From Acestrorhynchus altus (taxonomy: Eukaryota > Chordata > Actinopteri > Characiformes > Acestrorhynchidae), in contig CM067508.1 of assembly GCA_034509495.1 (NCBI GenBank), positions 31,695,071-31,759,070 on the forward strand: a stretch of DNA of 64,000 nt, in the 5' to 3' direction. Below are positions 1-14,400 of the stretch, in pieces. Each line of letters begins with the position of its first letter. Position 1 is the first letter of the stretch. Made by a program: the position numbers and the translations under genes. Below the pieces are notes generated by a model. The model was not told the origin of the DNA and searched no databases. It saw nothing but the letters and a program-made list of their open reading frames with translations.

Positions 1-2428
1 TCAGTAGGTCTGTGTTAGTGTTGATATGTTCTGTGTATTCTGTGACTTTCATGTCCTCAGTGACTCTTGGTTAAAATGAAGGCTGTTGCTGAGAACGCTG
101 ATTCTAATGCAAAGGCTTTTGAAGCCACTGACTTTTTATGACGTTCATTCTTTAATGTACTCTTTTGGTCAACATTTGCATTAAATATGAAATCCTAATT
201 CACGTCCTTTGTTTCAGTTTGTTTGTGGCACTGCTGAGGGCCGGTGTTCAGTACAGGTTAGTGAGTTCCCCTCTCAGACACGCCTTATGTGGGAGCTGCC
301 AAATTGTGACACCCTGTGGTCATGCCTATAAAAAAAAGTTTGTTTTTGCAAGAAAAAAAAAGTTAACTTTCTGTCATAAACATTAGGGTTTTTTTTCCCT
401 TTCTTATGTTTAATTCCATTGTTACGTTAGAAAAAACAATGAATTTGCCTTCCTGAATTAAAGATGCTGTTCCCTGGAATTGTGTTTATTTTTCAGGTGG
501 TAAAGGTTTTACAAGCCTGTTATTTTGCCACACAATGAAATACTAAAAACACAACAAAGGAACAAGCTCTGCTTTTATTGACTGGAATAAAGCAGAGCAG
601 TGGCTCATTGCCACGCTGTGTAGCCCAGCACTGTAACAAGAACAAACTATTTTTGTAATTATTTATGAAACTTACCAAACAGGACCATGTTGCTGTCATT
701 TGAGCGTAATTGGAGATTGTAGATGTTACTACTCTGCCTGTCACGGCCTGTATTGTGCTTTATTGTATTTTATTATATCAGTTGCAGGTGTCCTGGATAG
801 CTCTGTCTTCAATGGCTCTTATTTTTTTATATACAAAAACCAGGGTCATCACAGTGACAACAGAGGCAAAGTTAAAATCCCCATCAGCTCCAACTTCTCA
901 CCTTTATTCTGAAATTTGAACACAGCCCCTCTTTCTCTATAACCTAACATCTGGGTCAGTGATGCCATTAGCCCCACCCCCTCTGGCTGATCAGTCAGAG
1001 TCTGCATGCAGGTCAAACACGTGGACAAAGCAGTTAACACACTGGAAGCTTCTTTGATGATGGGAGAAATTTTATGAGCAGGCAGTTTTATAAAACTAAT
1101 ATATAATTAGTTTCTCTTACATTTTTCAATAATTACACACGAACAGCTGAAATACTCAAAATACTTTTCTTACATTTGGTTATTCAAGAAAACCTCTTCA
1201 CCTACAGTTCACCCGCCAATGAAAGCTAAGACTCGTGGAGTAACCATTCAGGTGTTATGACAAAGATGTGACTTACAACCTCCTGAGATTTATCTTGGGA
1301 TACGGTAACCTATCTTGTGAATGACAAGGCGATAAAAGTGCCTATTTGTATCCCAGAGACTGGCTGAAAGGGACAAAGAAGGCGAGGGGGGGTAGAAAGC
1401 TCGCTTCAGCTGAGAGCTCAACGATTCGATCCCATTGATGTGTTTCAAGAAGCAGTGATACTGTAACTCAAGACAAATACCACGTCCGACTTTGTGAACT
1501 ATTCTAAGCATCAGTTGCTGACACCAAAGTCGGGAGCTGAGGGGGGCAGCACATATGCGCCTTAACAAGGCCCACCCACAGGAATTGCTAGGCAGTGTAA
1601 GGAGCATTTGACTTGCTCTCTTTCAGTGTTGTGAAATAACTGTCTGTTTTTAGCCTCTCACTTGCCGAGCTCAGGTTCTTGCAAAAGGTTCATGGAAGTC
1701 CTGCTTTATAAAGTTCTCATGCAGTGTTGGAAGTTGTGGTTTCATGCTTGACCAAAATGTGCGGGGTAGAAGGTGAAGGGTAAAATTTGAAGGGAGAGGA
1801 GAGGCAGCCAGGCGTCTTTTGTGACCTTGGGTCTTTTCAGAGACTGAAGCTGGATTCCAGCAGGGACACATGGTCCAGACTGACAAGACCATCTGCTACA
1901 GCGCCAGCCCTGGAGAGGGAGGGAGGGAGGGAGGGAGGGAAGAGGTGAAGGAAGGCAGGGGGGTACAGCGGACACAGAATTCCTCCCACTGGGGTGTGGA
2001 GGCAGTAGATATTCTGGGAGAGCATTGCCAGCACCTTGGATTGGGACTTATTCTTTTGCTGTGTTTGAATGTCAGGCTTCTGTGGTGGCTTTTTGAGAAG
2101 ATCCAAGACTGGTCTTCAGTCTAAGATGACTTTCTTGTGGTTCCCTCACATTTATCAAGTTTACCAATGGTGATGAGCAACAGGGACCTTGGCTCAGGGG
2201 CTCTTGTATGCTGTGGATCCAGTTTCTCCCTCATCTCTCTGCACCCCAAAGCTGAGAGCGGTGGATTAAAGAGGCTGGTGGGTGCAGAGGTCTGGCATGG
2301 ACCGTCCTTCTTTCATCTGTTTGTCCATTGTCTAAACAGTGCAAGGAAAGGGATTGTATGCTTGGGCTTCTTCTGAAGGCTGCAGAGTCAGGTGGATGAA
2401 TATTTTTATGAGGCACTTGGTCGTAGAG
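1..2428. other. Upstream flank of rapsn, no gene recognised
   Basis: No coding exon is recognisable on either strand in this stretch. It holds a short GGGA tandem run (about 1916-1940) and an imperfect hairpin near 568-598. A segment near 985-1040 (around GATCAGTCAGAGTCTGCATG) is also found in related form at about 40915-40960, so it is dispersed repeat. The last 130 bases should contain the rapsn 5' UTR and proximal promoter. An E-box (CAGGTG) lies at 2389-2394 and another CANNTG (CATCTG) near 2315. Rapsyn genes are known MyoD/E-box targets in muscle, but whether these sites are used is inference. Confidence 0.5.
2389..2394 (+). promoter_or_regulatory. Candidate E-box upstream of rapsn start
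   Basis: CAGGTG lies 35 bases before the rapsn ATG. Myogenic bHLH factors bind this core in other muscle promoters, and rapsyn is expressed in muscle. Single E-boxes are frequent by chance and no transcription start is visible, so the call is weak. Confidence 0.25.
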
Positions 2429-5400
2429 ATGGGCCAGGACCAAACAAAGCAGCAGATCGAGAAAGGCTTGAAGCTTTACCAATCCAATGAGACAGGGAAG
2501 GCTCTGCAAGTCTGGATGAAGGTGCTGGAGAAGACATCAGATCCTGGAGGGAAGTTCAGGGCTTTAGGTTGCCTGATTACAGCACACTCAGAGATGGGGA
2601 AATACAAAGAGATGCTAAAGGTACCTTTTTGTGTCCAAATTACTCCCTTAAAATGTATGTTCTTCAAAGGTTCTCTAGTAAAGGGAATGGTTTTATATGG
2701 AACCATGACAACTCAAAGAACCATTGGAATGCATTGTGACTGGTTAACTGGTGAAGAAAACCTCTTGTAGATGGCCCTTTGAAGAACATCTTGAACAATC
2801 TATTTGATTAAAAATCAGTTTTGATTAAATATTGATGTTGAGGAAAAATAATGGGTTCAGCTTTCAAAGAACCCATTTTCATACTGTGTAGAACCCAGTT
2901 TGCTTTGAGTGTACTTTTCAAATTATGATCATCATTGTTTAGGTGTCGTTCAGACAGATATTTTAGCGTTTGACTTGCGACTGTGACATAATGTGACATA
3001 ATATGACATCACATGACACAATTGTCTATGGTGCCTAATGTCATAAACCTGTACCCTTGATCTTTTCTGAAGTCATTGCCAATCATTATGTATTGTGTAT
3101 CTAATTATGTATCCAAATTGTACAAAAATGCTCAATGTTGAATTTTCTGAAACGTTAAACATGCAGAGCCGTTTTAAATTTGTAGCTTCCGCTGGAAAGA
3201 GGTAAAGAGTGCCTCATGTGATATGATCTTCAGGTTCTCAGTGCAACTTGTTTACATAAAGCTGCTTACACACAAACATGCTTGGCTAGGATTAGTGAAG
3301 ACTTTATTAGCAAGTTCACACACAAACCATATGAATTAAATAGTCATCAGTGGTGAACTGAGCAGTAGAAATTCTATTCATACGTATCTGAAGTGCACGC
3401 ATCATCAAAAAATAGTTGCACAAACAGGAAGTTTCCCCCAGAAGGAAGAGTGGGATTGAACTGTAGACTGATATGATTCAAATGTATTGATCTACACATA
3501 CAGAAGTGGTGTCACTCAGTGTGGCACTGCTTCCTAATGGTGTCCTGTAATAATCCATCCTATGCAGCTTGAATATTCTCACTCAGTTCCTGCAGCTGTG
3601 CGGTGGAGCATTGATTCAATCAGGGATAGGCCTCTTGTCACGGCAGCAGTTTGTGGACGAACGTCGTCCTGTTGGAACCAGTGGCCCTATCTTTCCTCTC
3701 TTCAGATTGCAGGACCTCATTGATATAACGTTAGATTGTCAAAGTGCCTGTAATGAAGACCAGAGGTGATCTGGCATGATGCAAAATTGCACCCCAACAC
3801 CATGACACCAGGCCTGCTGGACATGGGACAACAAATCATCGATCTTGGTGTTGTCCATGGTGCTTCCACATGGATTCGTTTGTCACCTCCACCAAGACAA
3901 AAGTGGCACTCATCACTGAACATGACCGCTGTGGTTCTGAGTGACTCCATGGCAGGTTGGCACGGCACCGTTGCAGATGGACATTGCAATCGGGTAACTC
4001 CTTCTGGGTGCAACTATTTTTTGATGATGACTATATCTATAATATTCCAAGTACACTAAGTAGAGCTCTTACAACAAGCTACTTGACTGAGAGACTAAAG
4101 CTTGAATACATACACAAGTAAACTATGGTACTTGTGTTTCATTAGAGTAGTAGTATGTTGACCCCTTCCTAATATCATGGTCAACAAGAGAGGAATTTGG
4201 ATGACGAGGCCTAGTCTCCTGGGATACAGTAGTGCATGGCATGAAAGGATTCAGTGTTGACTCCCTGATACTGTGTATAAATAATACCAGAGCTTGTATA
4301 AGAATATCCTACTGGAGCAACCAGTACTTAAAATGTTTGGACACACTGCTGTTCTAAGCCTTAGGTGTGATCAGTCTAGTCACAACATAATTTATGCGCA
4401 GTTGTTCTGTCATCCTCTTCTCCACTATTGCACACACACTCCACCATCAGTACGCCCTTGCTCAGATCGACACAGCCCGAGAGATGGAGGATCCGGACTA
4501 CCTAACGGAAGGCTACCTGAACCTGGCCCGCAGCAACGAGAAGCTCTGCGACTTCCAGAAGACCATCTCCTACTGCAAGACGTGCTTAAACATGCAGGGC
4601 ACCACGGTGAGCCTGCAGCTCAATGGCCAGGTGTGCCTCAGCATGGGCAATGCCTTCCTGGGCCTCAGCGCCTTCCAGAAGGCTTTGGAGAGTTACGAGA
4701 AGGCCCTGCGATACGCACACAACAATGATGACAAGATGCTGGAGTGCAGGGTGTGTTGCAGCTTGGGCAACTTCTACATTCAATTAAAGGTACTGTTCAC
4801 AAAAAAGCTCCGTCCAACTCTTTATGGGAATGTGCAATTGTGCGGGAACTGCTTTGTTCAACTTGTATAACTTGTGTACCTATAAAGGAACACATTAGAA
4901 AGTTAATTTAGTAAGTAAGCCAACTAGTCTTCCAGCTTCTCTTATTAGCTGGGTGTTGCTTCCTGTAGGGGAGTAGAGTGTTGGTGATGGCTTGAGTTGG
5001 ACTAATTGGTGTGGAGCAATGGATAACACCACTACCTGCCTGTGAGCTACTGCCAAATGTGGGAGACTGGGGTTCAATTCCCAGACTAGGTGGCTACGCT
5101 GTACCACACCAAAGAGTCATTGGGCAAGACTCCTAACACTACTGCCTCTGTAATACAAAGCATCATAAAGCAGCATCGCGAAAGACTCCCCTACAGGCTG
5201 GAACTGTAATTTGCACTTTGAGCCATCTCTAATACTTCACACAGCATTTGTTGACATGCTGAGAGATACAGAACCACCACTGAAATTTAAAAGCATGTGG
5301 ACTGAAACTGTATAGTACTAGTACAGGATTTCATACAAATATGTCTTGGGTTCTGCAGTGTTTTAAATAACAGCTTTCGCAAGTCTTGTCCTGTCTGCTT

Positions 5401-8400
5401 CAATGTACATAGTGCAGGACCAGCGTTCTGGCCTATAGAGCCACTATGAGTCAATGGATCATCAACGTGACTCTTGAGCTGTTATTAAAAGGTAAAATGC
5501 TGCAGAATGTTGCTTTAAGTGATCTTAAAATATCGGCGGGTGTCTCACCCTCTTAGCCCATTTGAAAAATTCAACACATTATGAGTTGGCAACAAGTCTG
5601 TGGAGATGGAGGATGGATCAGTGAGATGGTTTCTCTGCTTTGCTTTCTCCTACATTTCCGTGGTGACCAACCAGACCTTTTACAGGTCACTGCCCACCTC
5701 ACCACAGAAGAATCCTCTCTATTTCTATCAAAATGTCAGACCACCAAACTGGAAGACAGGATTCATCTCATACATTTATCAGAAAAGCTGGTAGCAGTGG
5801 GAGCCAATGGCGAAAGGGACTCTATATCTACATTCCTTTTTTAGATTTTGATTTTTAATGCATCCTGATCAAGACATGCATTCTTGTAACACGAGTTTAC
5901 AAGATGGGATGTATATTCCACAGTTTTCACCTTTTCTGTATTAAAAAATTATATAATATAATAAAATAAAATAAAATTAATTAAAAATAAAATAATAATA
6001 ATAGTTTTTAGTCAATGGTCAAGGTAGCTCATACAGAATAACCCAATCAGATGTGATATAACCTGTATCACGGAATATGTGATATTGAGTTGGAGTCACG
6101 GATTTATCAAAAATGTTTAACTGTTTGTGGGAGCACTAATCAAATCAAATCAAATCAAAAATTATTTTTATAGCGCTCTTCACAACTGAAGTTGTCACAG
6201 AACAGCTTCACAGAAATAAGATCTCTGTTCTAATACTCGGGTACTGAAGTAATGTTAATCCTCTGGTGGACATAATATTAACAGTAGATTTCTACAGTTG
6301 GTGATGGTGGGTGAGCAGCTAGTCCATGGCTGGGTGGGAAACTAGTCCAGGTCCAGTTGGTGGAAGGTGGAGAGCCAATGTAGACATGTATCAGGGGAGC
6401 TTGGAGTCCTTCTCAGATGGGGCAGAAGAGCTTGAGGTTAGGACCTAATCAGTTCTGGCTGGTGGGTCATCGTTAACTCGGAAAAGATACAGAGATGAAT
6501 TAGTTTGAAATTTAAAATCAGAACAGAGAATGTAAACATTACAGTGCCAGGTCCAATAGTTATTTTTGCCGTGTGCCCAATTTTTTAAGGTAAACTCAGA
6601 ACCCAATGTGACTCTGACCAAGAAGAAGATGGAACAATGTTTTTAGGGTTTTTCACTTAAAGTACATAATGTTACTTACAATTTTGATTAAAATGACCTT
6701 AAGATTGCAATTGAAATTTCAAAGCATAGTAATGTGGCACCAATTAACATTTTGGCTCATAGGAAGAAATACAAGGCTGATATCTCCCATAAACCACAAC
6801 TGTTATAGAAGAACACAATTAAAAAACTCATATACAGATGATGTATGCAGTTACTGGTTAAGAGACTGATGCCATTTAGAGTCACAACCAGTCAAACCAT
6901 TTACACCAGACACCTTGAACCACCAGCAATTCCAACAACAGCCTTCATACACACCCTCCCACTAGGCCGAAGTCACCCTGATGCCGTATTTCACTGTTAA
7001 AATAGGCTCTGCAGATTACGCAGCCGTAACAAACTGTCGACATGCAAGATGCAATGTATGAGCAGGCAAGCCAGGCAGAGCAGGCTGCTCCAGATATAGG
7101 CTTTTGTACTCACCTTGACACTGGAGCTTTGTAGCACATAATCCCCTTCATCCCTCGAGTGGTCTGCCTTAATGAGTGTGTGACAAAATGGCATGTGGAG
7201 AATGTGCTCATATGTCGAAGCCTCCAGGTTTCAGAATATAGAAAATGCAAAGTCCGAGTCCATTTTTAACAGCCTTAGTGTACAGTGTTCCCGCAGTCCT
7301 ACAGTGTTCCCGCAGTCCTACTGTGTTCCCCCAGTCCTACAGTGTTCCTGCAGTCCTACAGTGTTCCCGCACTCCTACAGTGTTCCCGCACTCCTACAGT
7401 GTTCCCGCACTCCTACAGTGTTCCCGCAGTCCTACAGTGTTTCCGCAGTCCTACAGTGTTCCCGCACTCCTACAGTGTTCCCGCAGTCCTACAGTGTTCC
7501 CGCAGTCCTACAGTGTTCCCGCAGTCCTACAGTGTTTCTGCAGTGCCTACAGTGTTTCTGTAGTCCAGAAAGACAATGCACTTTTGGGTTTTTCTGGCTG
7601 TAACACACTTCATTGTACTCAATATGTACTCAAAGTGAAAGATCAATTTCTATTGGTCCAGGGGGAGAAAAACAATGGCACATAGTCCAGGTAGATGAAT
7701 GGATATGGACCTTAATGTTTTTAACCACATTTACTGTCATACTTAATTTCCTAGCTTACACTTCCACAGAACACAATTCCTGAATACTGAACCAATGGAT
7801 ATATTTGAGTCTCTGAATCATGCACCTTTGAAGACGATATTGGGAAATCTGGGAATAAACAGTTTCTCTCTATAATAAAAAGGTGCCTTCTGGTGCTGGT
7901 CCCAAGCCCGGATAAATGGTGAGGGTTGTGTCAGGAAGGATCATACTTGTAAAATGTAAAACTACAATGCTGATCATAAATATGACAGCCATTCTGGATC
8001 GGTCGAGGCCCGGGTTAACCACGACCGCCTCCGATGCTGTTGACCAGCAGGGTGCCGGTGGAAATTGGACTACTGTAGGTCAAAAACCATTGAAGAGGAG
8101 AGGAAGAAGGTGGGTTAGAAGGCAGTGAGAGATGAAGGTGGACATGGAGATGGTTGGTGTAACAGTAGAGGAGGCAGGGGATAGGGCTAAAGGGAGCAGC
8201 TGGAAGAAGAAGAAGAAGAAGAAGAAGAAGAAGAAGAAGAAGAAGAAGATGCTTCAAAAATATGTTCTAACATACATTTTACCTGCAAATGTCACTAATA
8301 CAGACATGAGACACGACTACACAGGTTGTGGTGCGATAACTTTATCATCCGCTCTACGTCCTAGGAAAATCCAGCTGGCACATGATTGGTCAGTTGAAAT

Positions 8401-11400
8401 GATGTCAGTTGTTGCTTCAACGTTAAAAAAAGTTACATTAACTCAACCATCAACCATGACCATGATGTTGATTCACTGTTGAATAAATGGTGACAAGCTG
8501 GCTGGGAAGCAGTATCCCAATTGGCACATGACCAGCCGTCAAGGTTGAAATGTGGTTAAAATAATGTCAGGTGTAGCTTAATCACCACAAAAAAAGGTTG
8601 AAACAATGTTTAGTGTTTAAACAGTTGTTAAAAGATCAACAAAACACTTGTAAATCTAGGTTGAATTTGAAGATTATGAGTTTTAAAATCGATAACGTTG
8701 AATCGATAATGTTGAAACAATGTTGAAACAATGTTGGAATCATTGTTGATTCATCACTGACTTCACCATGACCATGACGTTGGTTTTACAGTGAAATGCC
8801 TCCTGGGAAGCAACATCTTGCATGCTTGTTAAAGGGGTACTTATACCTCTTTGTTTTCAAGAATTAATGTTACAGTTGTAGAAAAAATGCTGCCCCTTAG
8901 AATCTCATCCTGCTGTGTTTTTATTGCTTGTCTGGATTAGAACGATCCCTGTAACCACTCCTATTGTGATGCTGTATTTGGTTATAATGAATATGAGTAT
9001 ATGAATATGAATATGTGTGCTCTTGCAGGATTACGAGAAGGCCCTATTCTTTCCATGCAAAGCTGCCGAGCTTGTGAATGACTATGGAAAGGGGTGGAGT
9101 CTGAAGTATCGAGCCATGAGCCAGTACCACATGTCTGTGGCCTACAGGAAACTGGATCGCCTGCCAGATGCCATGGAATGCTGTGAGGTACACACTAGTG
9201 GAGGACTAGAGCAAGACAACAGTAGAGCCACAATTCACAATTACTGCCAATTATTACAATTATACATTTTAGTCAATGAACATTTTATCCTGAATCTAAG
9301 CAGTCTTGGTGTAATGTGTTAGGAACACCACTGCTTTCCCGGTGGCAGACAAGGGTTCAGTTCCCTATCTGGGCAAGTACACCTCACTCTACCCGTAAGA
9401 GCCCCCGGGTAAGACTCATAATGCTAAAGGCAACTGGATAAGAGTGTGAGCCAAATACCATCGGTGAAAATGTCATCAGTCTCCTGTAACTGTACCTCAT
9501 CACTGAACTGCCATCATTCAAAGGTTTGTTTGTACAACAAGAAACATCTTAATTACAGTGAGGAGGCAAACAACAAAGTCCACACTGTCCAACATTTTAT
9601 GGCTCCAGGGTGGAGAATATGTTAGATGCTGGTCAGTTTTGAGATTTTGGGCTATTTTGATTCCAACTGGAACCAAAACTTCCAACACACATTTAGGTGT
9701 TTGGTTTCTGCAGTCAGTATTCTAACACAGCACTGCAACCACCGTCCGCACCATGTCACCATGTCACCATGTCATCATGTCACCATGTCAGGTATCAGTG
9801 TAAAGGTCCCACCCTTGCACAGTGTTCTCAGGTTCAAATATCCAATATCTGCAACCAGTTATGAAATAAACCTTTCCCATACAAATTTATAGTTAGACAG
9901 AGTGAACCACACCCCCCTCTGTAAATACAGTTCACACTACTGTGAAACAAGACTTTCGAACCTGACTTTATCCACTGTTCAAACTTCTTCTTTATTTATG
10001 CAAATCAGATCATATTTAGTTACATCAGGGGTCACCAACCGTGCTCCCTTAGAGCTACCTTCCTGCAATCTAACAAACCCCACCCATCCAATCAAGAACC
10101 TCTGACAGGGGCTCCAAGCCACTAATGCACTACCACTGTGATCGATTTCAGATCTCCACATATGAATAAATGTTCTATTACATATATGTATAATGCTCTA
10201 TTTAGATTTAAAATCCCTGACTTGCTGACTTACACTATACACTACATAGGCGGTCTATGGGGTACTATCACCCCTTATAGGGTTTCAATTCTCATGCAAG
10301 CTTTATCGCCTGTGTGTGGTCGTATGAAATGAGGGAAATCTCTCTTTATAAAATTTCTCATGTATGTGTGGACCTAGCCTAAGGTCTACGGGAAGGGAGC
10401 TCTCCAGGAGCAGGGTTGGCCAATAGCTCAGCCAATAAGAGGTTAAAATGTTTTTATAAAAATTTTTGGGACTGTTCATGGACAATTTTGTCCCTGTTGT
10501 TGACCTCTAAGTTAGATTGAACGTTTTACTTCTTATTTTTATGCAGAAGCTTGACTTTCACTACAGTTTTCAACTGTAATATAGTGAATTGCAATCTGAT
10601 GGAACAGCCGAGTGTGAATAACGAGCAGTTTTATGACACATTAACATGCTTTTTTCCAAAACCAATATCACTGATTTTCTCCAATAATCATTTACACACT
10701 TCTCAACCTTACAAAGGTAGATTGTATTGCACTGGATTTCTGACCACTATGACACAATGAGGCCATTTTACATGTATGGTCAGCATGTGCCATGTGTCCC
10801 ATCACAGCACAACATACCGGTAGCAATGGATCAGTCGACGATACAGACAATCTCATTATAGTTACCTATGAGTAACTCAAAGCTCTGCAGAGTGACGCTG
10901 AGTGTCACTGTTAACATATCACAGCTTGCATCAGTGGTCACCTGAGTGTTCCAACACCTTATTCCCACCAGCTGTCATATGTTCGTCATATTTATCAGTC
11001 CCCTTGGCACAACCCTGGCCTCACACACTATGTTGCTCTATGTTTCTGTTTGTGAGCAAAGACCAACAACTGACAGGTGCAGCTGTTTGTAGGACTTGTG
11101 CCAGACCCCCCACCTCTCCCAGACCCACCCTCTTTACTATAGCTGTTAAAAATACGTCAGCCAAGAGCTCTCTACAGTGCTGAGGTGCCGTCTGAGAGGA
11201 GTGATAATGAAGAGCTTAGCCCTCAGCCCCTCTCTAATGACCAGAAGAGCGATGTAGCAGAGTGTCATCGCTTTGGACTGCAAGACTCACAATGCCATGC
11301 TGCTGGGGTACAGGCATCAGGGTGGCACATTCCACATTCATAGCTGTGGGGGGGGGTCAAATTTCAGACAAGGGGACTGAGGTTTTGAATGTCTCTGCTT

Positions 11401-14400
11401 TACTTGTGTGTTTTTTTTTTAATAAAACATCTCATTTACACAATGTTCCCCTAAATGCAGAAAGCAATTTTACGTAGAACATTTTCCTTAAACTGGTGGC
11501 TTCAAAACCACGTTGATGGTACACTGGCCTGTAGTAGTTGGAATGCTGTAACACCCTGTAATATTACTCTAACATATCAGTCCACATCCATCTTTCACTT
11601 CAGACGGCAGCTCTGTATCCCTCAGCTTGTGAAGAAATGCATATGTACAGTTGTCCATTCAGTGTCTGAATTGTCCTGCAGACTGTTCATTCTTTGTGGT
11701 ATTCCAAACTCAACAACCCCATTCAGCCAATCAAGAACCTCTGAAGGGGCTCTGAGAGGCTCTCACACGGGCCGTCAGCAACTGGCGTCTGAAAAGCAGA
11801 CCAAATGTGATGCTGGCCAGCACAGGCTCCGTTGTTTCAGAGCTGGGGACCCAGCACTTTCCTCCAAGCACATTGGCTGTCCAGCAATGATGCAATGGGG
11901 ACACTTGGAAAAGGCTGCCTTCCTATGTATCGGACAATATGGCCACACAACAAGAGATTTACACTGTTGCAAGATTGTGCAATTTCCTAACTTAGGAAAT
12001 CCTTATTAACTGATTTTCAATAATGAACCATTTAGTTTTCTCATAGTGAAGCCGTCACACCACAGGACATTTGTCCTCATTTGGCAAAGTATACATTTTG
12101 TTAAATTAATAAGAGATTTTCACATCACATCTCATCACAATAGGCCTTCTATAGTTGTCAACCAGACAGCTCCTGCAAAGCATTTTATCACCATGTCACA
12201 CCACAGGACACAATTCACTGTGATTAATTATTGTGGGGTTTGTGCATTTTAACATTATATTACAGTAGTTAAACATTATATTGATCAACTACATGTGTAT
12301 AAAACAATTCCATGTGTTACTGATTTACTTGATAAATGTTTAACTACATTATATGCTTCATTTATATGACCATCACACCACAGGACATTTCAGATGTTTA
12401 CAGCAGAAACACGAAAAAACACATCTTCTACAAGTAAAACAGTTCCATAAAATAGCATGATTTTCCCCATATTGCATAATTACTGAGGCTGTAAAATTAC
12501 TGTACTGTATTTATACTAATTCTCACACAATTCTCATGTAGAACACGTAGAACCTTTTTTTCAGAAATACTTATACTGTAGTCATGTTACACACATACTC
12601 CACAAACTCCAGAGTGGCCACCAAACTACGGTGTGTGATGGTGTTAGTACAGTGTTTCACCCTGATAGGCCATGCTGCCCACTACGACACAAAGCTTATT
12701 GATACTGAATATAAACATAAACATAAAAACACTTTGATTCCAGCTTGCAACACTTAGAGTTATGCTAAAAAGTTTACATACCCTGGCAGAATGTTTGCTT
12801 TCTTGGCCTTTTTTCAGAGAATATGAATGATTACACCAAAACCCTTTTTTCCACTCATGGTTAGTGGTTTGGTGACGCCATTTACTGTCAAACGACTGTG
12901 TTTTCTCTTTTTAAATCATAATGACAAACAAAAGCATCCAAATGACCCTGATCAAAAGTTTGTAAGCAGAAACTGAGCATTATTCCATTATTACTTTGGA
13001 AGTAAATACTAGAGATGGTTATTGCTATCGGTGGGTATCTGAGATAAGAGCAGATATTTGTACATCAGATATTGGAGAGAAAAAACAGAATTAATGTAAT
13101 CCTGTAACAAATCCAGTCTGAAATCTCACACACTCACACTGGGTGATGTAATGCTGTGGTAGCAGATTGTCTTTAAATAATCAGATCAGTCAGCCAATAT
13201 GCAAGACTTCAACATTAGTATCTTAAAAAAGTGGCATCGTGCCATCTCGGATTCATACCCACTGCATATCTGCCTGCATATCTAAACCAATCATGCACTG
13301 TATTACATTGTTAAGTCATTTCAAATATATTTGGTTAAACGGTCGTGAAGACAATCCTGAAAATGGGATTTGAAGTGAGTGTGTGATGATTTAGGTACTG
13401 TTACACATTAAACAATGTGGCTTATCCCTCATATCTGGAGAACATTGTTTAACAAACTGCTCCATTAAGTCTTTTTGCAGCTTTGGGAAAAAGATCCCTC
13501 TCTTTGTCCACAGGAGTCAATGAAGATTGCACTGCAGCATGGAGATCGTCCTCTACAGGCCATGTGTCTCCTGAACTTCGCTGATATTCATCGCTGCCGA
13601 AACGATGTTGATGTAAGTCAGCTTCAGATCTGGATGTCAGTAAATTATAATAAAGAGCACTTTACAATAAAGGTAATACAGTTAACAGTAAACCCAACAT
13701 TAATAAACATTACTAAATGGTTTAAGACAGTATAAGTAATAAAATATTTGCAGCGTACTCATTACCTTTAACAATAGGAATAATAACTTACCTACACTAT
13801 ATGGACAAAAGTATTGGGATAACTGCTCATTCATTGTTTCCTCTACTGTTTCTTCTGATTCTTGCTGGTGTGGGTTAGTTGAGTGTTGAGTGTGACTGTG
13901 AAGAGTGCTGTTGGTAAAGCATCCTTGGGTATTTTGGAAGGTGCTACGTAAGAATAACCTCATGCATACTCTAATATTTAGTAATGCTTAATAATGTCTT
14001 ATGAATAATTAGTTGAGACATTATTAAAATACTTCATAATGTCATCAGCACTGTTCATGTGCCCTTATTGTAAAATTTAAACAAATTGCACAAAAATACT
14101 TATAATACTACAGTGCACAGGCATGTGTTTTACTAAAATAAATGCTTTTATTTTATTCTATAAAATAAGCTGATAAGCAGCTGATTATTTCATTGCTGTT
14201 TTCTCGTCTGTTCAGAAAGCATTCCCTCGCTACGAGTCTTCAATGTGTATAATGACAGAGATCGGCAACCGCTTGGGACAAGCATCCATCTACTTGGGGG
14301 TGGGGAAGTGTTGGCTGCTTCAGAAAGATCATGACAAGGTTGAGAAATTGTTCCAGTACTTATTCAATTCAATGATTAATTTGATTAAAGTTTGAGTAAT

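Noticed and set aside
4990..5110. Functional tRNA gene
   Set aside because: A and B boxes are present but no acceptor stem or cloverleaf closes; it fits a SINE head.
7279..7562. Possible CRISPR-like array
   Set aside because: Units are contiguous 19-mers without unique spacers, in a vertebrate intron; it is a minisatellite.
11455..12009. 184-residue plus-strand open frame in rapsn intron 3
   Set aside because: The sequence is decayed SINE-like repeat with no family resemblance.
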